Counted from the first letter of the stretch, positions 17,772 through 27,032 are shown. The stretch: DNA of 64,000 nucleotides from Rikenellaceae bacterium (GCA_015059715.1 SUZV01000010.1:1-64000); one strand, 5' to 3'. Numbers and translations are program-made. The notes: generated by a model from the letters alone, not told the origin.

Positions 17772-19559
17772 ATGGAGCAGAACAAAATTGTAGCGAACGA
17801 CAATTTCGATTGGTCAGCATTTGAGCAGGACCTTGGCGTTTATGACCAGTCGAAGGAGGCTATCGAGGCCGCTTATGGCGCAACTATGTCTAACGTAGCC
17901 GTAGGTGAGGTTGTTGAGGGTACTGTTACCGAGATCAACAAGCGCGAGGTTACTGTAAACATCGGTTACAAGTCTGAGGGTCTTATCCCAGCCACTGAGT
18001 TCCGTTACAACCCCGACTTGGCTATCGGCGAGAAGGTTGAGGTTTACGTTGAGTCGGTAGAGGATAAGGGTGGCCAGTTGTCACTCTCACACAAGAAGGC
18101 TCGTCAGCTTAAGAGCTGGGATCGTGTTAACGAGGCTTTGGCTAACGACGAGATTATCAAGGGTTACGTTAAGTGTCGCACTAAGGGCGGTATGATTGTC
18201 GATGTATTCGGCATCGAGGCCTTCTTGCCAGGCTCACAGATTGATGTTAAGCCTATCCGCGACTATGACGTATACGTTGACAAGACTATGGAGTTCAAGG
18301 TTGTTAAGATCAACCAGGAGTTCCGCAATGTTGTGGTATCACACAAGGCTCTTATCGAGGCAGAGCTTGAGGCTCAGAAGCAGATTATCATGTCTAAGCT
18401 TGAGAAGGGTCAGATTCTTGAGGGTACTGTTAAGAACATCACCTCTTACGGTGTGTTCATCGACCTTGGTGGCGTAGATGGTCTTATCCACATCACCGAT
18501 CTCTCTTGGGGCCGCGTAAATCACCCTGAGGAGGTTGTAGCTTTGGATCAGAAGCTTCAGGTTGTAATCCTCGACTTCGATGAGGCTAAGAAGCGTATCG
18601 CTTTGGGTCTTAAGCAGCTTACACCACACCCTTGGGAGGCTCTTGATGCTAACCTCAAGGTGGGCGATAAGATTTCAGGTAAGGTAGTTGTTGTTACCGA
18701 CTACGGTGCATTCGTTGAGGTAGCTCCTGGCGTTGAGGGTCTTATCCACGTATCAGAGATGTCTTGGAGCCAGCCATTGCGCTCAGCACAGGAGTTTATG
18801 AAGGTGGGCGACCAGATTGAGGCTGTTCTTCTTACTTTGGACCGCGAGGAGCGCAAGATGTCACTTGGCATTAAGCAGCTCACTCCAGACCCATGGGCAG
18901 AGATTGAGAAGAAGTACCCTGCAGGTACAAAGTGTACTGCACGTGTTCGTAACTTCTCTAACTTCGGCGTATTCGTAGAGATTGAGGATGGTATTGAGGG
19001 TCTTGTACACATCTCTGACCTCTCATGGACTAAGAAGGTTAAGCACCCAAGCGAGTTTACACAGGTAGGTGCTGAGCTTGAGGTTGTAGTTTTGGAGATT
19101 AACAAGGAGAACCGTCGTCTTTCACTCGGCCACAAGCAGCTTGAGGAGAATCCTTGGAATGGCTTCGAGAGCCAGTATGGCGTAGATAGCGTTCACGAGG
19201 GTACTGTAACTGAGGTTACTGAGAAGGGCGCAATCGTATCTCTTGGCGAGAATATCGAGGGCTTCTGCCCAGCACGTCACCTCGTTAAGGAGGATGGCTC
19301 GGCTTTGAAGGCTGGCGATACTGCTCAGTTCAAGGTGTTGGAGTTCTCTAAGGCTACCAAGCGCATCACTCTTTCACACAGCCGTATCTTCGAGGAGGCT
19401 AAGCGTGCTGCTGATGCTGCTGAGAAGGCAGAGCGTCGTGCTGCAGCTGATGCTACCAAGTCTACCGTTAAGAAGATTAACGCTCAGGTTGAGCGCACAA
19501 CTCTTGGCGATATCGCAGGCTTGGCTGAGTTGAAGGCTCAGTTGGAGGAGAACAAGTAA
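17772..19559 (+). CDS. rpsA: 30S ribosomal protein S1
   Basis: S1 binds mRNA on the small ribosomal subunit and helps start translation. The 595-aa protein carries six S1/OB-fold repeats, beginning near residues 40, 125, 210, 295, 380 and 470. Repeats 3-5 are the most typical (for example GVFIDLGGVDGLIHITDLSW). I chose the ATG at 17772 (MEQNKIVANDNFDW); the open frame to 17643 starts upstream of the predicted transcription start. Codon use is strongly biased (many GCT, GTT and AAG; few TCG), as expected for a very highly expressed gene. A promoter and a strong terminator make it a single-gene unit. Confidence 0.97.
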   Translation: MEQNKIVANDNFDWSAFEQDLGVYDQSKEAIEAAYGATMSNVAVGEVVEGTVTEINKREVTVNIGYKSEGLIPATEFRYNPDLAIGEKVEVYVESVEDKGGQLSLSHKKARQLKSWDRVNEALANDEIIKGYVKCRTKGGMIVDVFGIEAFLPGSQIDVKPIRDYDVYVDKTMEFKVVKINQEFRNVVVSHKALIEAELEAQKQIIMSKLEKGQILEGTVKNITSYGVFIDLGGVDGLIHITDLSWGRVNHPEEVVALDQKLQVVILDFDEAKKRIALGLKQLTPHPWEALDANLKVGDKISGKVVVVTDYGAFVEVAPGVEGLIHVSEMSWSQPLRSAQEFMKVGDQIEAVLLTLDREERKMSLGIKQLTPDPWAEIEKKYPAGTKCTARVRNFSNFGVFVEIEDGIEGLVHISDLSWTKKVKHPSEFTQVGAELEVVVLEINKENRRLSLGHKQLEENPWNGFESQYGVDSVHEGTVTEVTEKGAIVSLGENIEGFCPARHLVKEDGSALKAGDTAQFKVLEFSKATKRITLSHSRIFEEAKRAADAAEKAERRAAADATKSTVKKINAQVERTTLGDIAGLAELKAQLEENK

Positions 19560-19604
19560 TCACTTGTGAAGTGCCGCACTCTGCGGCAATAACCTAAAGT
19601 AAGA

Positions 19605-19654
19605 CCCCTCGGGATAGTACACTTTGGTACATCCCGAGGGGTTCTTCTTTTCTT
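19605..19654 (+). terminator. rpsA terminator
   Basis: CCCCTCGGGAT (19605-19615) pairs with ATCCCGAGGGG (19631-19641), with a further GTAC/GTAC pairing inside, followed by TTCTTCTTTTCTT. Confidence 0.9.
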
Positions 19655-19685
19655 AAGCACCCATCTTAAGACACCTCATATATTT

Positions 19686-19928
19686 AGGACAATAAGACGA
19701 TAAGACGATAAGATGGTTGCGGCAAGCATTTTACTGTTTGCTACCCTTTAGCAAGCTTAAGCTTGCGAACTACCCTTTAGCAGGCTGAAGGCCTGCGAGC
19801 TACCCTTTAGCTCGCCCAAGGCGAGCGAACTACCCTTTCAGCTTTAGCTGTCACCGAAAGGTGAAACAAAGCTTTAGCTGTCACCGAAGGGTGAAACAAA
19901 GCTTTAGCTGTCACCGCAAGGTGAAACA
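19686..19928. repeat. Modular hairpin-array repeat, copy 2 (second half)
   Basis: Starts with the tandem tract (GGACAATAAGACGATAAGAC) and the GGTTGCGGCAAGC segment. It then has CTACCCTTTAG cores alternating with the palindromes GCAAGCTTAAGCTTGC (19751-19766), CAGGC..GCCTG (19780-19795) and CTCGC..GCGAG (19811-19826). The closing module AGCTTTAGCTGTCACCG..GGTGAAAC is present three times in tandem (19838-19867, 19868-19897, 19899-19928). It fills the gap between the rpsA terminator and clpA. Confidence 0.75.
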
Positions 19929-20033
19929 GGGCTTACCCTCCTCCCCCCACACAACAATTAATTTTTTCACTTGCCACATACTACTCCTGTGCCTTTGTCG
20001 TTATTTATCCGAGAAAAATAGTTAATATTAGGT

Positions 20034-22316
20034 ATGCAGAGTAAGATTTCAAAGAGCTTAGCGGCTATAATTGAGCGCACGGTGTTGATGCTTAGCAACG
20101 AGGCGATAGTGTCATCATACGTAGACCGTCTTGTTGTGGAATTACTGGGCGAGAGTGGCACATTTGCATCGCGCCTTCTCTGTTCGTTGGTGGGCGACAG
20201 GGCCCACAGCGTGGTGATGAGGCGTGTGCTGCGCAGCATAATATCATCGCCACAAACAGAGGTGTCGTCGCCCGAGGAGTGCTACGCCAGGATGTGTCAG
20301 AGCCTTGGCGATAGTATTGTTGCAAAGCGTATATCTACGGCGCACGTGCTCTACTATGCTGCGCTCGACACCAAAACGGCAACGAGCTACGAGCTACGAG
20401 GCTACGGCATAACGCCCGAAGATATCCTCGTGGCAATAGACAATATTGTCAAGGACCGCGAGCAGGAGACGGCCGACAAGAGTGCCTCGGAGGCTATCCA
20501 GCCACAGAGAGGTAGCCTTAGGGAGAACCTTCAGCAGATAGCCGCCGAGAGTAAGCAGGCGGTGTCGTTAGATAGCTATGGCGAGAACCTTACCGAGCGA
20601 GCACGGCGTGGTGAGATAGACCCTGTTGTGGGGCGTGATGGTGAGATAGAGCGTGTGGTGCAGATATTGTCACGCCGCAAGAAGTGTAACCCGATACTTA
20701 TAGGAGAGGCTGGCGTTGGTAAGAGTGCCATCGTTGAGGCCATAGCGCAACGCATCGTCGAGGGGCGTGTTCCCGAGCAGCTTAGAGGTAAGGAGCTCTA
20801 CGCGCTCGATATGGCGATGCTTGTCGCTGGCACGAAGTTTCGTGGCGAGTTTGAGCAGCGTATGCGTCAGATTTTGGAGGTCGTCGAGCGCGAGAGGGGT
20901 GTGATACTCTTCATCGACGAGATACACACTATCGTGGGTGCTGGGACCAATCAGGGGGCGTTGGACATAGCCAATATGCTCAAGCCTATGTTGGCGCGTG
21001 GTGGTGTGCAGACCATCGGGGCAACGACGATTGAGGAGTATCGCCAGACAATAGAGCGCGATGGTGCCTTAGAGCGTCGCTTTCAACCCGTAAGGGTCGA
21101 GCCTATGTCGCTACAGGCGGCGCGCCAGGTGCTGCGTTGTGTGGCCGAGCACTATGGTAGCTACCACGCCGTAAGATATAGCGACGAGGCTATAGAGAGC
21201 TGCTTAGAGCTCTCCGAGCGATACATCACCGAGCGTCACCTGCCCGATAAGGCTATCGACCTTCTGGACGAGGCGGGCGTGTGGGCACGTATCGAGACGG
21301 CGATGCGTGGCGCAGAGCCTGTGGCCGAGCCGAGCCACGTGGCGCACGTAACATCGCTAATTACGGGGATACCGCTTGAGAGGCTTATCCCGAGCAGGCG
21401 AAGCTCGATGCTTGAGCTAACGCAACGCCTCAGCGATGTGGTCATAGGGCAGAGTGAGGCTGCTGAGAGCGTGGCGCGCGGCCTGCTACGTGCCGAGGCG
21501 GGACTTACGTCGGGACATCGCCCCTTAGGAGTCTTTCTCTTTGTGGGGACCTCGGGTGTGGGTAAGACGCTTATGGCTAAGGAGATAGCGCGACATCTGA
21601 CGGGTAGTCAGCGCGGTATGGTGCGTATCGATATGTCGGAGTTTCAGGAGCGACACTCTCTGTCGCGCCTTGTTGGCTCGCCGCCAGGATATGTAGGCTA
21701 TGGCGAGGGTGGTGAGCTTACCGAGGCGGTGAGGCGTAACCGTTATGCGGTGCTGCTCTTCGACGAGGTAGATAAGGCACATGCTGATGTGCATAACCTT
21801 ATGCTTCAGCTCTTTGACGAGGGGCGTTTGACCGATAGTATGGGGCGCATCGTCGACTTTCGCAATACGGTAATCATTATGACGGCCAATCTACCTACGG
21901 AGCGTAGTGCTGCGGTGGGGTATAGTGTGCCTAAGGGGGGTGATAGTGCCGAGAAGAGGGCTCGCATAAGGAGTAGGGTCGCTGCGATGCTCTCTACGGA
22001 GTTGATAAACCGCATAGACGAGGTGGTGCTCTTTAAGACTCTTACCGAGGAGGATATCGAGGCTATAGTGCAGCGCGAGGTTGCGGCATTGGCACAGCGT
22101 GCCTTAGGTCGCGGTGTCGAGCTGCATCTTGCCGAGGGTGTTGTGGAGCATATCGTATCGCACAGCATAGATACGCGCTATGGGGCACGCGAGGTGAGGC
22201 GCAACGTTGCTGCTATAATCGAGGCCCCTCTCTCGGAGATTATCGTGCGTGGCAAGGCCGAGCAGCGCAGCGTTGTTGCCGAGGTCGTCGAGGGTAGGGT
22301 GGTGCTAAGAGTGTAA
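20034..22316 (+). CDS. clpA: ATP-dependent Clp protease ATP-binding subunit, ClpA type
   Basis: A two-AAA-domain Clp/Hsp100 unfoldase of 760 aa, the length of ClpA and without the middle coiled coil of ClpB/ClpC. A weakly conserved N domain (1-140) is followed by AAA-1 with Walker A G224-EAGVGKS and Walker [10 protein letters not shown], and AAA-2 with Walker A G505-TSGVGKT and Walker [12 protein letters not shown]. At residues 628-630 the sequence VGY sits where ClpA has IGL and ClpX has IGF, the tripeptide that docks on ClpP, so it probably feeds ClpP rather than acting as a disaggregase. No clpS or clpP is adjacent. Confidence 0.88.
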   Translation: MQSKISKSLAAIIERTVLMLSNEAIVSSYVDRLVVELLGESGTFASRLLCSLVGDRAHSVVMRRVLRSIISSPQTEVSSPEECYARMCQSLGDSIVAKRISTAHVLYYAALDTKTATSYELRGYGITPEDILVAIDNIVKDREQETADKSASEAIQPQRGSLRENLQQIAAESKQAVSLDSYGENLTERARRGEIDPVVGRDGEIERVVQILSRRKKCNPILIGEAGVGKSAIVEAIAQRIVEGRVPEQLRGKELYALDMAMLVAGTKFRGEFEQRMRQILEVVERERGVILFIDEIHTIVGAGTNQGALDIANMLKPMLARGGVQTIGATTIEEYRQTIERDGALERRFQPVRVEPMSLQAARQVLRCVAEHYGSYHAVRYSDEAIESCLELSERYITERHLPDKAIDLLDEAGVWARIETAMRGAEPVAEPSHVAHVTSLITGIPLERLIPSRRSSMLELTQRLSDVVIGQSEAAESVARGLLRAEAGLTSGHRPLGVFLFVGTSGVGKTLMAKEIARHLTGSQRGMVRIDMSEFQERHSLSRLVGSPPGYVGYGEGGELTEAVRRNRYAVLLFDEVDKAHADVHNLMLQLFDEGRLTDSMGRIVDFRNTVIIMTANLPTERSAAVGYSVPKGGDSAEKRARIRSRVAAMLSTELINRIDEVVLFKTLTEEDIEAIVQREVAALAQRALGRGVELHLAEGVVEHIVSHSIDTRYGAREVRRNVAAIIEAPLSEIIVRGKAEQRSVVAEVVEGRVVLRV

Positions 22317-22369
22317 TGAGTGCATTTGGGGCATACAACGACATCGTTTCATTCAACCACATAAATAAG

Positions 22370-22421
22370 AGAGGGTAACTATTTTATTTGTAGTTACCCT
22401 CTTATTTGTAGTTACCCTCTT
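22370..22421. terminator. Convergent terminator with a duplicated arm
   Basis: GAGGGTAACT (22371-22380) pairs with AGTTACCCTC (22392-22401). The segment TTATTTGTAGTTACCCTCTTA, taken in two parts, is then repeated directly, giving two alternative right arms (the second ends near 22421). It lies between clpA and the convergent nfnB gene. Confidence 0.65.
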
Positions 22422-22449
22422 AGAGTCTATGTTTTAGCACCCTTTATGG

Positions 22450-23841
22450 TTACTTCGACTTGATATATTCGTCGATAGCCTTGGCGGCCTTACGTCCTGC
22501 GCCCATAGCGAGGATTACAGTCGCTGCGCCCGTAACGGCATCGCCACCTGCAAAGACACCCTCACGCGAGGTGCATCCAACCTCGTTAGCCTCGATGCAA
22601 CCACGACGGTTGATATTGAGGCCCGATGTGGTAGAGGCGATAAGCGGGTTAGGTGAGGTGCCGAGAGCCATGATTACAACATCGCACTCGATGGTAAAGT
22701 CCGAGCCGGCCTTCTCCTGTGGCGAGCGACGACCACTCGCATCAGGCTCGCCAAGCTCCATCTCTACACAGTTGATGCCCTTAACCCATCCATCCTCCGT
22801 GCCGAAGATACGTGTCGGATTGGTGAGCATACGGAACTCGATGCCCTCCTCCTTGGCGTGGTGTACCTCCTCCTTACGCGCTGGGAGCTCGGCCTCGCCA
22901 CGACGATAGACGATAACAGCCTCGGCACCGAGACGCTTTGCCGTGCGCACAGCATCCATAGCCACATTACCACCACCTACAACAACGACCTTGCGGCCTA
23001 CGTATACAGGGGTGTCGTTATGCGCTGGGTCCCAAGCACCCATAAGGTTGACACGTGTGAGGAACTCATTTGCCGAGAGTACGCCATTGAGGTTCTCGCC
23101 CTCGATACCCATAAAGCGTGGTAGTCCTGCGCCCGAGCCGACAAAGACAGCGTCGTAACCCTCGTTGTCGAGCAGTGTGTCGACAGTCATCGTGCGTCCT
23201 ATGATTACGTCGGTCTCGAACTTAACGCCGAGCTTCTTAACCTCGTTAATCTCGCGTGCTACAACCCTCTCCTTAGGCAGACGGAACTCTGGAATGCCAT
23301 ACGACAGCACACCACCGAGACGGTGGAGAGCCTCGAAGACATCGACCTTATATCCGAGCTTGGCAAGGTCGCTGGCACACGCCAAGCCTGCAGGGCCGCT
23401 ACCTACGATCGCTACGCGGTGGCCATTAGGCTCGATGACTGGAGCTTCGGCCTCGTCCGAGTGCTCCAAGGCCCAGTCGCCCACGAAACGCTCCAGCTTG
23501 CCGATAGCCACAGGCTCGCCCTTGATGCCCAAGACGCACGAACCCTCGCACTGCGACTCCTGGGGACATACACGACCACAAATCGAGGGTAGCGAGCTAT
23601 CGACATGGATGGTGTCGGCAGCAGCGCGTATATTGCCTTCGGTAAGGTGGTGGATAAAGGTTGGGATATTGATATTTACTGGGCAGGCAGCCACGCAGCG
23701 TGGGTTCTTGCAGTTGAGGCAACGTGTAGCCTCCAAGAGTGCCTCCTCCTGGTTATAGCCGTAGCATACCTCCTCGAAGTTGGTAGCACGCACCTTTGGG
23801 TCTTGTTCGCGCACTGCGACACGTGGTATCTTATTCGCCAT
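22450..23841 (-). CDS. nfnB: NADPH-binding large subunit of ferredoxin:NAD(P)H transhydrogenase (GltD-like)
   Basis: The 463-aa flavoprotein has an N-terminal Fer4_20 iron-sulfur domain (CLNCKNPRCVAACP near residue 43, CGRVCPQESQCEGSC near residue 88), then two nucleotide-binding folds: FAD site VAIVGSGPAGLACA near residue 148 and NADPH site VVVVGGGNVAMDA near residue 290. Alone it resembles the glutamate synthase small subunit, and databases often name it gltA/gltD. Its start overlaps the upstream nfnA-like gene by 11 bases, which is the arrangement of NfnAB, an electron-bifurcating complex linking NADH, NADPH and ferredoxin. No glutamate synthase large subunit is nearby, which favours the Nfn reading. 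Confidence 0.88.
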   Translation of the reverse strand: MANKIPRVAVREQDPKVRATNFEEVCYGYNQEEALLEATRCLNCKNPRCVAACPVNINIPTFIHHLTEGNIRAAADTIHVDSSLPSICGRVCPQESQCEGSCVLGIKGEPVAIGKLERFVGDWALEHSDEAEAPVIEPNGHRVAIVGSGPAGLACASDLAKLGYKVDVFEALHRLGGVLSYGIPEFRLPKERVVAREINEVKKLGVKFETDVIIGRTMTVDTLLDNEGYDAVFVGSGAGLPRFMGIEGENLNGVLSANEFLTRVNLMGAWDPAHNDTPVYVGRKVVVVGGGNVAMDAVRTAKRLGAEAVIVYRRGEAELPARKEEVHHAKEEGIEFRMLTNPTRIFGTEDGWVKGINCVEMELGEPDASGRRSPQEKAGSDFTIECDVVIMALGTSPNPLIASTTSGLNINRRGCIEANEVGCTSREGVFAGGDAVTGAATVILAMGAGRKAAKAIDEYIKSK

Positions 23842-24694
23842 AGCATTTACATTTATGTTCGCGGTTATCGTTGTCTAATCTCTCCTGATTCTTGTACATC
23901 GCCTGGCGACGCATAGCCTCGTCGAAGTCTACCTTGTGGCCATCGAACTCGGGGCCATCGACACAGGTAAAGAGTGTCTTGCCCCCTACGCTCACGCGGC
24001 AGGCACCGCACATACCCGTACCATCGACCATAAGGGCGTTGAGCGATACGGTAGTCTTAAGGTTCCACTTTGCCGTAGCCAAGCATACGAACTTCATCAT
24101 TATCATAGGGCCGATAGAGATACACTCGTCATAGGTGCGCTGCTCCTTCTCGATAAGCTCTGCGGCCAAGCCTGTGACCATACCCTTGTATCCTGCCGTG
24201 CCATCATCTGTGGCGATATGCACGTTGCCCACTCTCTCCATCTTGTCGATGTAGATGAGCATATTTGCACTCTTGGCACCTATGATAACATCGCACTCTA
24301 CGCCATGCTGCTTGAGCCACTTAACCTGTGGATATACAGGTGCTGTGCCCACGCCACCAGCGATGAAGAGGTACTTGCGCTTGCGTAGCTCCTCTACGGG
24401 CATATGTACGAACTCCGAGGGGCGGCCAAGAGGACCTGCAAAGTCGACGAGCGAGTCGCCCTCTTCGAGTGAACATATCTTCTTTGTTGAGTGGCCAATC
24501 GTCTGGGTCACTATAGTCACTGTGCCAGCCTCGACATCGTAGTCGGCAATAGTTAGGGGTATGCGCTCGCTACCCTCGTCGGCACGTACTATGACGAACT
24601 GTCCTGGAAGGGCAGCACGTGCTACACGCTCAGCAGCAATCTTCATCTCGTAGATGTTATCTGTGAGCTTGCGTTTTTCTACAATCTTAAACAT
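23831..24694 (-). CDS. nfnA: NAD(H)-binding small subunit of ferredoxin:NAD(P)H transhydrogenase
   Basis: A 287-aa protein of the dihydroorotate-dehydrogenase electron-transfer (PyrK/SudB) family. It has an FAD-binding barrel (residues 1-100, with RIPLTIADYD), a NAD-binding fold (LFIAGGVGTAPVYPQ near residue 112) and a [2Fe-2S] cluster near the end (CGACRV and a later Cys, about residues 231-248). It directly precedes nfnB with an 11-base overlap, so the two subunits are probably translationally coupled. PyrK or sulfide dehydrogenase subunit B are alternative names from sequence alone; the gene pair supports NfnA. Confidence 0.88.
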   Translation of the reverse strand: MFKIVEKRKLTDNIYEMKIAAERVARAALPGQFVIVRADEGSERIPLTIADYDVEAGTVTIVTQTIGHSTKKICSLEEGDSLVDFAGPLGRPSEFVHMPVEELRKRKYLFIAGGVGTAPVYPQVKWLKQHGVECDVIIGAKSANMLIYIDKMERVGNVHIATDDGTAGYKGMVTGLAAELIEKEQRTYDECISIGPMIMMKFVCLATAKWNLKTTVSLNALMVDGTGMCGACRVSVGGKTLFTCVDGPEFDGHKVDFDEAMRRQAMYKNQERLDNDNREHKCKCYGE

Positions 24695-24747
24695 CGTGTA
24701 AGTATTAGGTTAATCTCTTAGTTTGTATCCTCAGTGTAAATGTTATC

Positions 24748-25887
24748 CTACCACATAGGTATTGCACCCACCTTAATTGTCTGCATCGGACGCATCGGGT
24801 CGTTGGTGATGATGCGCACGCGCTCGACAATAACGTCGTCGCCATTGGCGTAGTGCGAGGTGTCGAGCTTTATGCTCAGCGTTGCGCTCTTGCCACTCGC
24901 TATGGTGACCTCCTCGCCACTGCCAAACCCTATAACCCCACATGTCAGGGCCTCCGAGGTGCTCTCTATGCAGCGTATAATCAGGGGGTCGTGACCTACG
25001 TTGTGTACCGTAGTCTCGGCCTCGCAGATGGTGTTAGCGCGATTTACCTCCCCAAATTTAATAATATTTTTCGAGATATCAACCTTTGGAGCAGAAATAT
25101 CGTCCGTAGAGGCGAAATTATCTGTCGCAATGACCTGTGTGGTGATGTCGTAGCGAGCACGTGTGCCACATATATATAAGGTTATATTATCCACTATGGT
25201 GCCGTAGACCTGCTCATCAGCGGTTGTTGCGTAGCCAATGATAATGTCGCCACTCGCGCCAGGCTCTATGTGCCGAGGAGCATCGAGGAGTAGTTGTGGC
25301 GAGAGTGCTGAGCCCTCTACTTCGAGCTCTAAGGTGCGGTCCGAGGTGTTGATGTAGGCTATGCTCTCGCGTATCTGCTCCCCCGCCTCAAGGTACCCGA
25401 AGGCGTGAAAGTTGCTCCTTAAGCGCAGCCCACACCCCATATCGAAGGGGTAGAGCTCCTCGGTGCTGCGCTCGCGCTCCAGAACAAAGCCAACAAGGCG
25501 CAGGCGTAGCATCTCCTCGCTGTCGGAAGCTCGAACATATATCGACTTGTCGATGCGCCCTGGGCGGTTCATCGGGTCGTACCTTACGGCAAAGGTGAAG
25601 AGCTCGCCCGAGGCTACGGTGCGCGGCTTAAAATCTATGGTCGTGCATCCGCAGGTAGATATAATCTCGCTAACGACGATGTCGCTCGTGCCCCGATTTA
25701 TCGCCTCGACGGTGCGCACCACGCTGCCCCCATCCTCGCGAATAGTGCCAAAGTCGATGTTATGCGAGGCAAACGATAGTGCCGATAGAGGCTCGCTGCT
25801 GTGCTCCTGTGCCGCGATAGGCGATATTCCGAGGAGCATTACGGCCGTGATGGCGGCTATGATTATATATATGTGCAGAGGTTTCAT
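24748..25887 (-). CDS. DUF1573-containing exported protein
   Basis: A 379-aa protein with a signal peptide (residues 1-27, ending PIAAQ). Two Ig-like DUF1573 domains follow. The first (about 40-140) has the family hallmark pattern NIDFGTIRE then STCGCTT; the second (about 270-375) has IIKFGEVNR but lacks the CGCT motif. Bacteroidetes DUF1573 proteins are secreted and of unknown function. I used the ATG at 25887; an upstream ATG at 25914 would add nine residues before the signal peptide. It lies 53 bases upstream of nfnA on the same strand and may be co-transcribed, without an obvious functional link. Confidence 0.85.
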   Translation of the reverse strand: MKPLHIYIIIAAITAVMLLGISPIAAQEHSSEPLSALSFASHNIDFGTIREDGGSVVRTVEAINRGTSDIVVSEIISTCGCTTIDFKPRTVASGELFTFAVRYDPMNRPGRIDKSIYVRASDSEEMLRLRLVGFVLERERSTEELYPFDMGCGLRLRSNFHAFGYLEAGEQIRESIAYINTSDRTLELEVEGSALSPQLLLDAPRHIEPGASGDIIIGYATTADEQVYGTIVDNITLYICGTRARYDITTQVIATDNFASTDDISAPKVDISKNIIKFGEVNRANTICEAETTVHNVGHDPLIIRCIESTSEALTCGVIGFGSGEEVTIASGKSATLSIKLDTSHYANGDDVIVERVRIITNDPMRPMQTIKVGAIPMW

Positions 25888-26077
25888 AATACAAATGTAA
25901 CGCAAATTATCCAATATAACACAACAAATTTAGAAAAAATATCGTAGTGTTAGGCGTGGGGTGTCTAATCGTTGAGTGATAGGTTGTTGCGTCGATATCG
26001 GCGTTTGGATGTGTTGGTGTGTCGTGGTGTGGCGACAATAAAAAGTGATATTTTTTTTAATTTTTTTGCGAAAAAGT

Positions 26078-26107
26078 TTGGAGAATAAAAAAAATGTAGT
26101 ACCTTTG
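26078..26107 (+). promoter_or_regulatory. tRNA-Asn promoter
   Basis: TTG (26078-26080), 19 bp, TACCTTTG (26100-26107): a perfect Bacteroidetes promoter about 33 bases before the tRNA. Confidence 0.85.
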
Positions 26108-26140
26108 CACCGCAATCGAAAGATAAAGGTTCTTTACAAT

Positions 26141-26214
26141 GCCTGAATAGCTCAGTTGGTTAGAGCACATGACTGTTAATCATGGGGTCCTAGGTTCAAG
26201 TCCTTGTTCAGGCG
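26141..26214 (+). tRNA. tRNA-Asn (GTT)
   Basis: A full cloverleaf: acceptor stem GCCTGAA/TTCAGGC, D arm GCTCAGTTGGTTAGAGC, anticodon stem CATGA/TCATG with loop CTGTTAA (anticodon GTT at 26175-26177), and T arm with GGTTCAAGTCC. CCA is not encoded. Confidence 0.96.
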
Positions 26215-26377
26215 CACAAGTGCGAGGGATGCACATTGAAAGAGGTAGCAAACGATAAGCTGCAGTGGCTAAGGCCATAGGAGGTGGAGGAGAATGCCGC
26301 GCCGCCGATAAGCAGGATAACGCAGTCGAGCTTCGAGAAGATGACAAGACTCTTTAGAAAAAAACTTATCGAAAAAT

Positions 26378-26407
26378 TTGCAGATTCGGAAATTTATACT
26401 ACCTTTG
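26378..26407 (+). promoter_or_regulatory. tRNA-Val promoter
   Basis: TTG (26378-26380), 19 bp, TACCTTTG (26400-26407), 22 bases before the tRNA. The two tRNAs are therefore separate transcription units. Confidence 0.85.
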
Positions 26408-26428
26408 CAGTCCCAAGCCTTACAAGAC

Positions 26429-26503
26429 GGGAGCATAGCTCAGCTGGTTCAGAGCATCTGCCTTACAAGCAGAGGGTCAGGGGTTCGAATCCCTTTGCTC
26501 CCA
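26429..26503 (+). tRNA. tRNA-Val (TAC)
   Basis: Acceptor stem GGGAGCA/TGCTCCC, D arm GCTCAGCTGGTTCAGAGC, anticodon stem TCTGC/GCAGA with loop CTTACAA (anticodon TAC at 26464-26466), and T arm GGGGTTCGAATCCC. CCA is not encoded. Confidence 0.97.
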
Positions 26504-26513
26504 CTACCATAAG

Positions 26514-26543
26514 CCACTCAATATTAATTGGGTGGTTTTTTTT
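26514..26543 (+). terminator. tRNA-Val terminator
   Basis: CCACTCAAT (26514-26522) pairs with ATTGGGTGG (26527-26535), followed by eight Ts. Confidence 0.9.
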
Positions 26544-26573
26544 GTGTTGTGTGGTGTTGTGTCGGGTAAGCCC

Positions 26574-27012
26574 TGTTTCACCTATCGGTGACAGCTAAAG
26601 CTGGAAGTGTAGGTCGCAGGCCTTTAGCCTGCTAAAGGGTAGTTCGCAAGCAGAGCTTGCTAAGGAGTAGTGCGCTCGCTGTGCGAGCTAAAGGGTAGCT
26701 AAAGGGTAGTTCGCTCGCTGTGCGAGCTAAAGGGTAGTTTAAGGGTTCTCGTTGTCGTGTTGTGTTGTGGTGCCCGACCTCTTAATGTCTTATGGTCTTA
26801 AAGTCTTAATGTCCTAAAAAAGACGATAAGACGATAAGACGATAGGACAATAAGACGATAAGACGATAGGACGATAAGATGGTTGCGGCAAGCATTTTAC
26901 TGTTTGCAACCCTTTAGCAAGCTTAAGCTTGCGCACTATCCTTAAGCTACCCTTTAGCTCGCACAGCGAGCGACCTACCCTTCCAGCTTTAGCTGTCACC
27001 GCAAGGTGAAAC
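26574..27012. repeat. Modular hairpin-array repeat, copy 3 (complete, longest)
   Basis: The 439-bp element is bounded by TTTCACC..GGTGACAGC (26577) and the inverted form ending GGTGAAAC (27012). The left half has four palindromes joined by AAAGGGTAG-type cores (CAGGC..GCCTG, GCAAGC..GCTTGC, and CTCGC..GCGAG twice). The core CCCGACCTCTTAATGTC and eight or so GACGATAAGA-like tandem units (26822-26879) follow. The right half has GCAAGCTTAAGCTTGC and GCTCGCACAGCGAGC between CTACCCTTTAG-type cores. Confidence 0.78.
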
Positions 27013-27032
27013 CTCCGCAAATCTCTACAATT

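Noticed and set aside
19741..19830. CRISPR array
   Set aside because: The constant unit is only about 10 bp, the 'spacers' are themselves palindromes of a few recurring classes, and no cas genes are near.
26141..26503. tRNA genes as attachment sites of an integrated element
   Set aside because: Both tRNAs are intact with their own promoters, and no integrase or direct repeat of the tRNA 3' ends was seen nearby.
26284..26598. ORF running through tRNA-Val
   Set aside because: It overlaps a complete tRNA and its terminator. The stretch between the tRNAs has a frame reading like a small peptide (KLQWLRP) but with an in-frame TAG, so at best it is a decayed gene.
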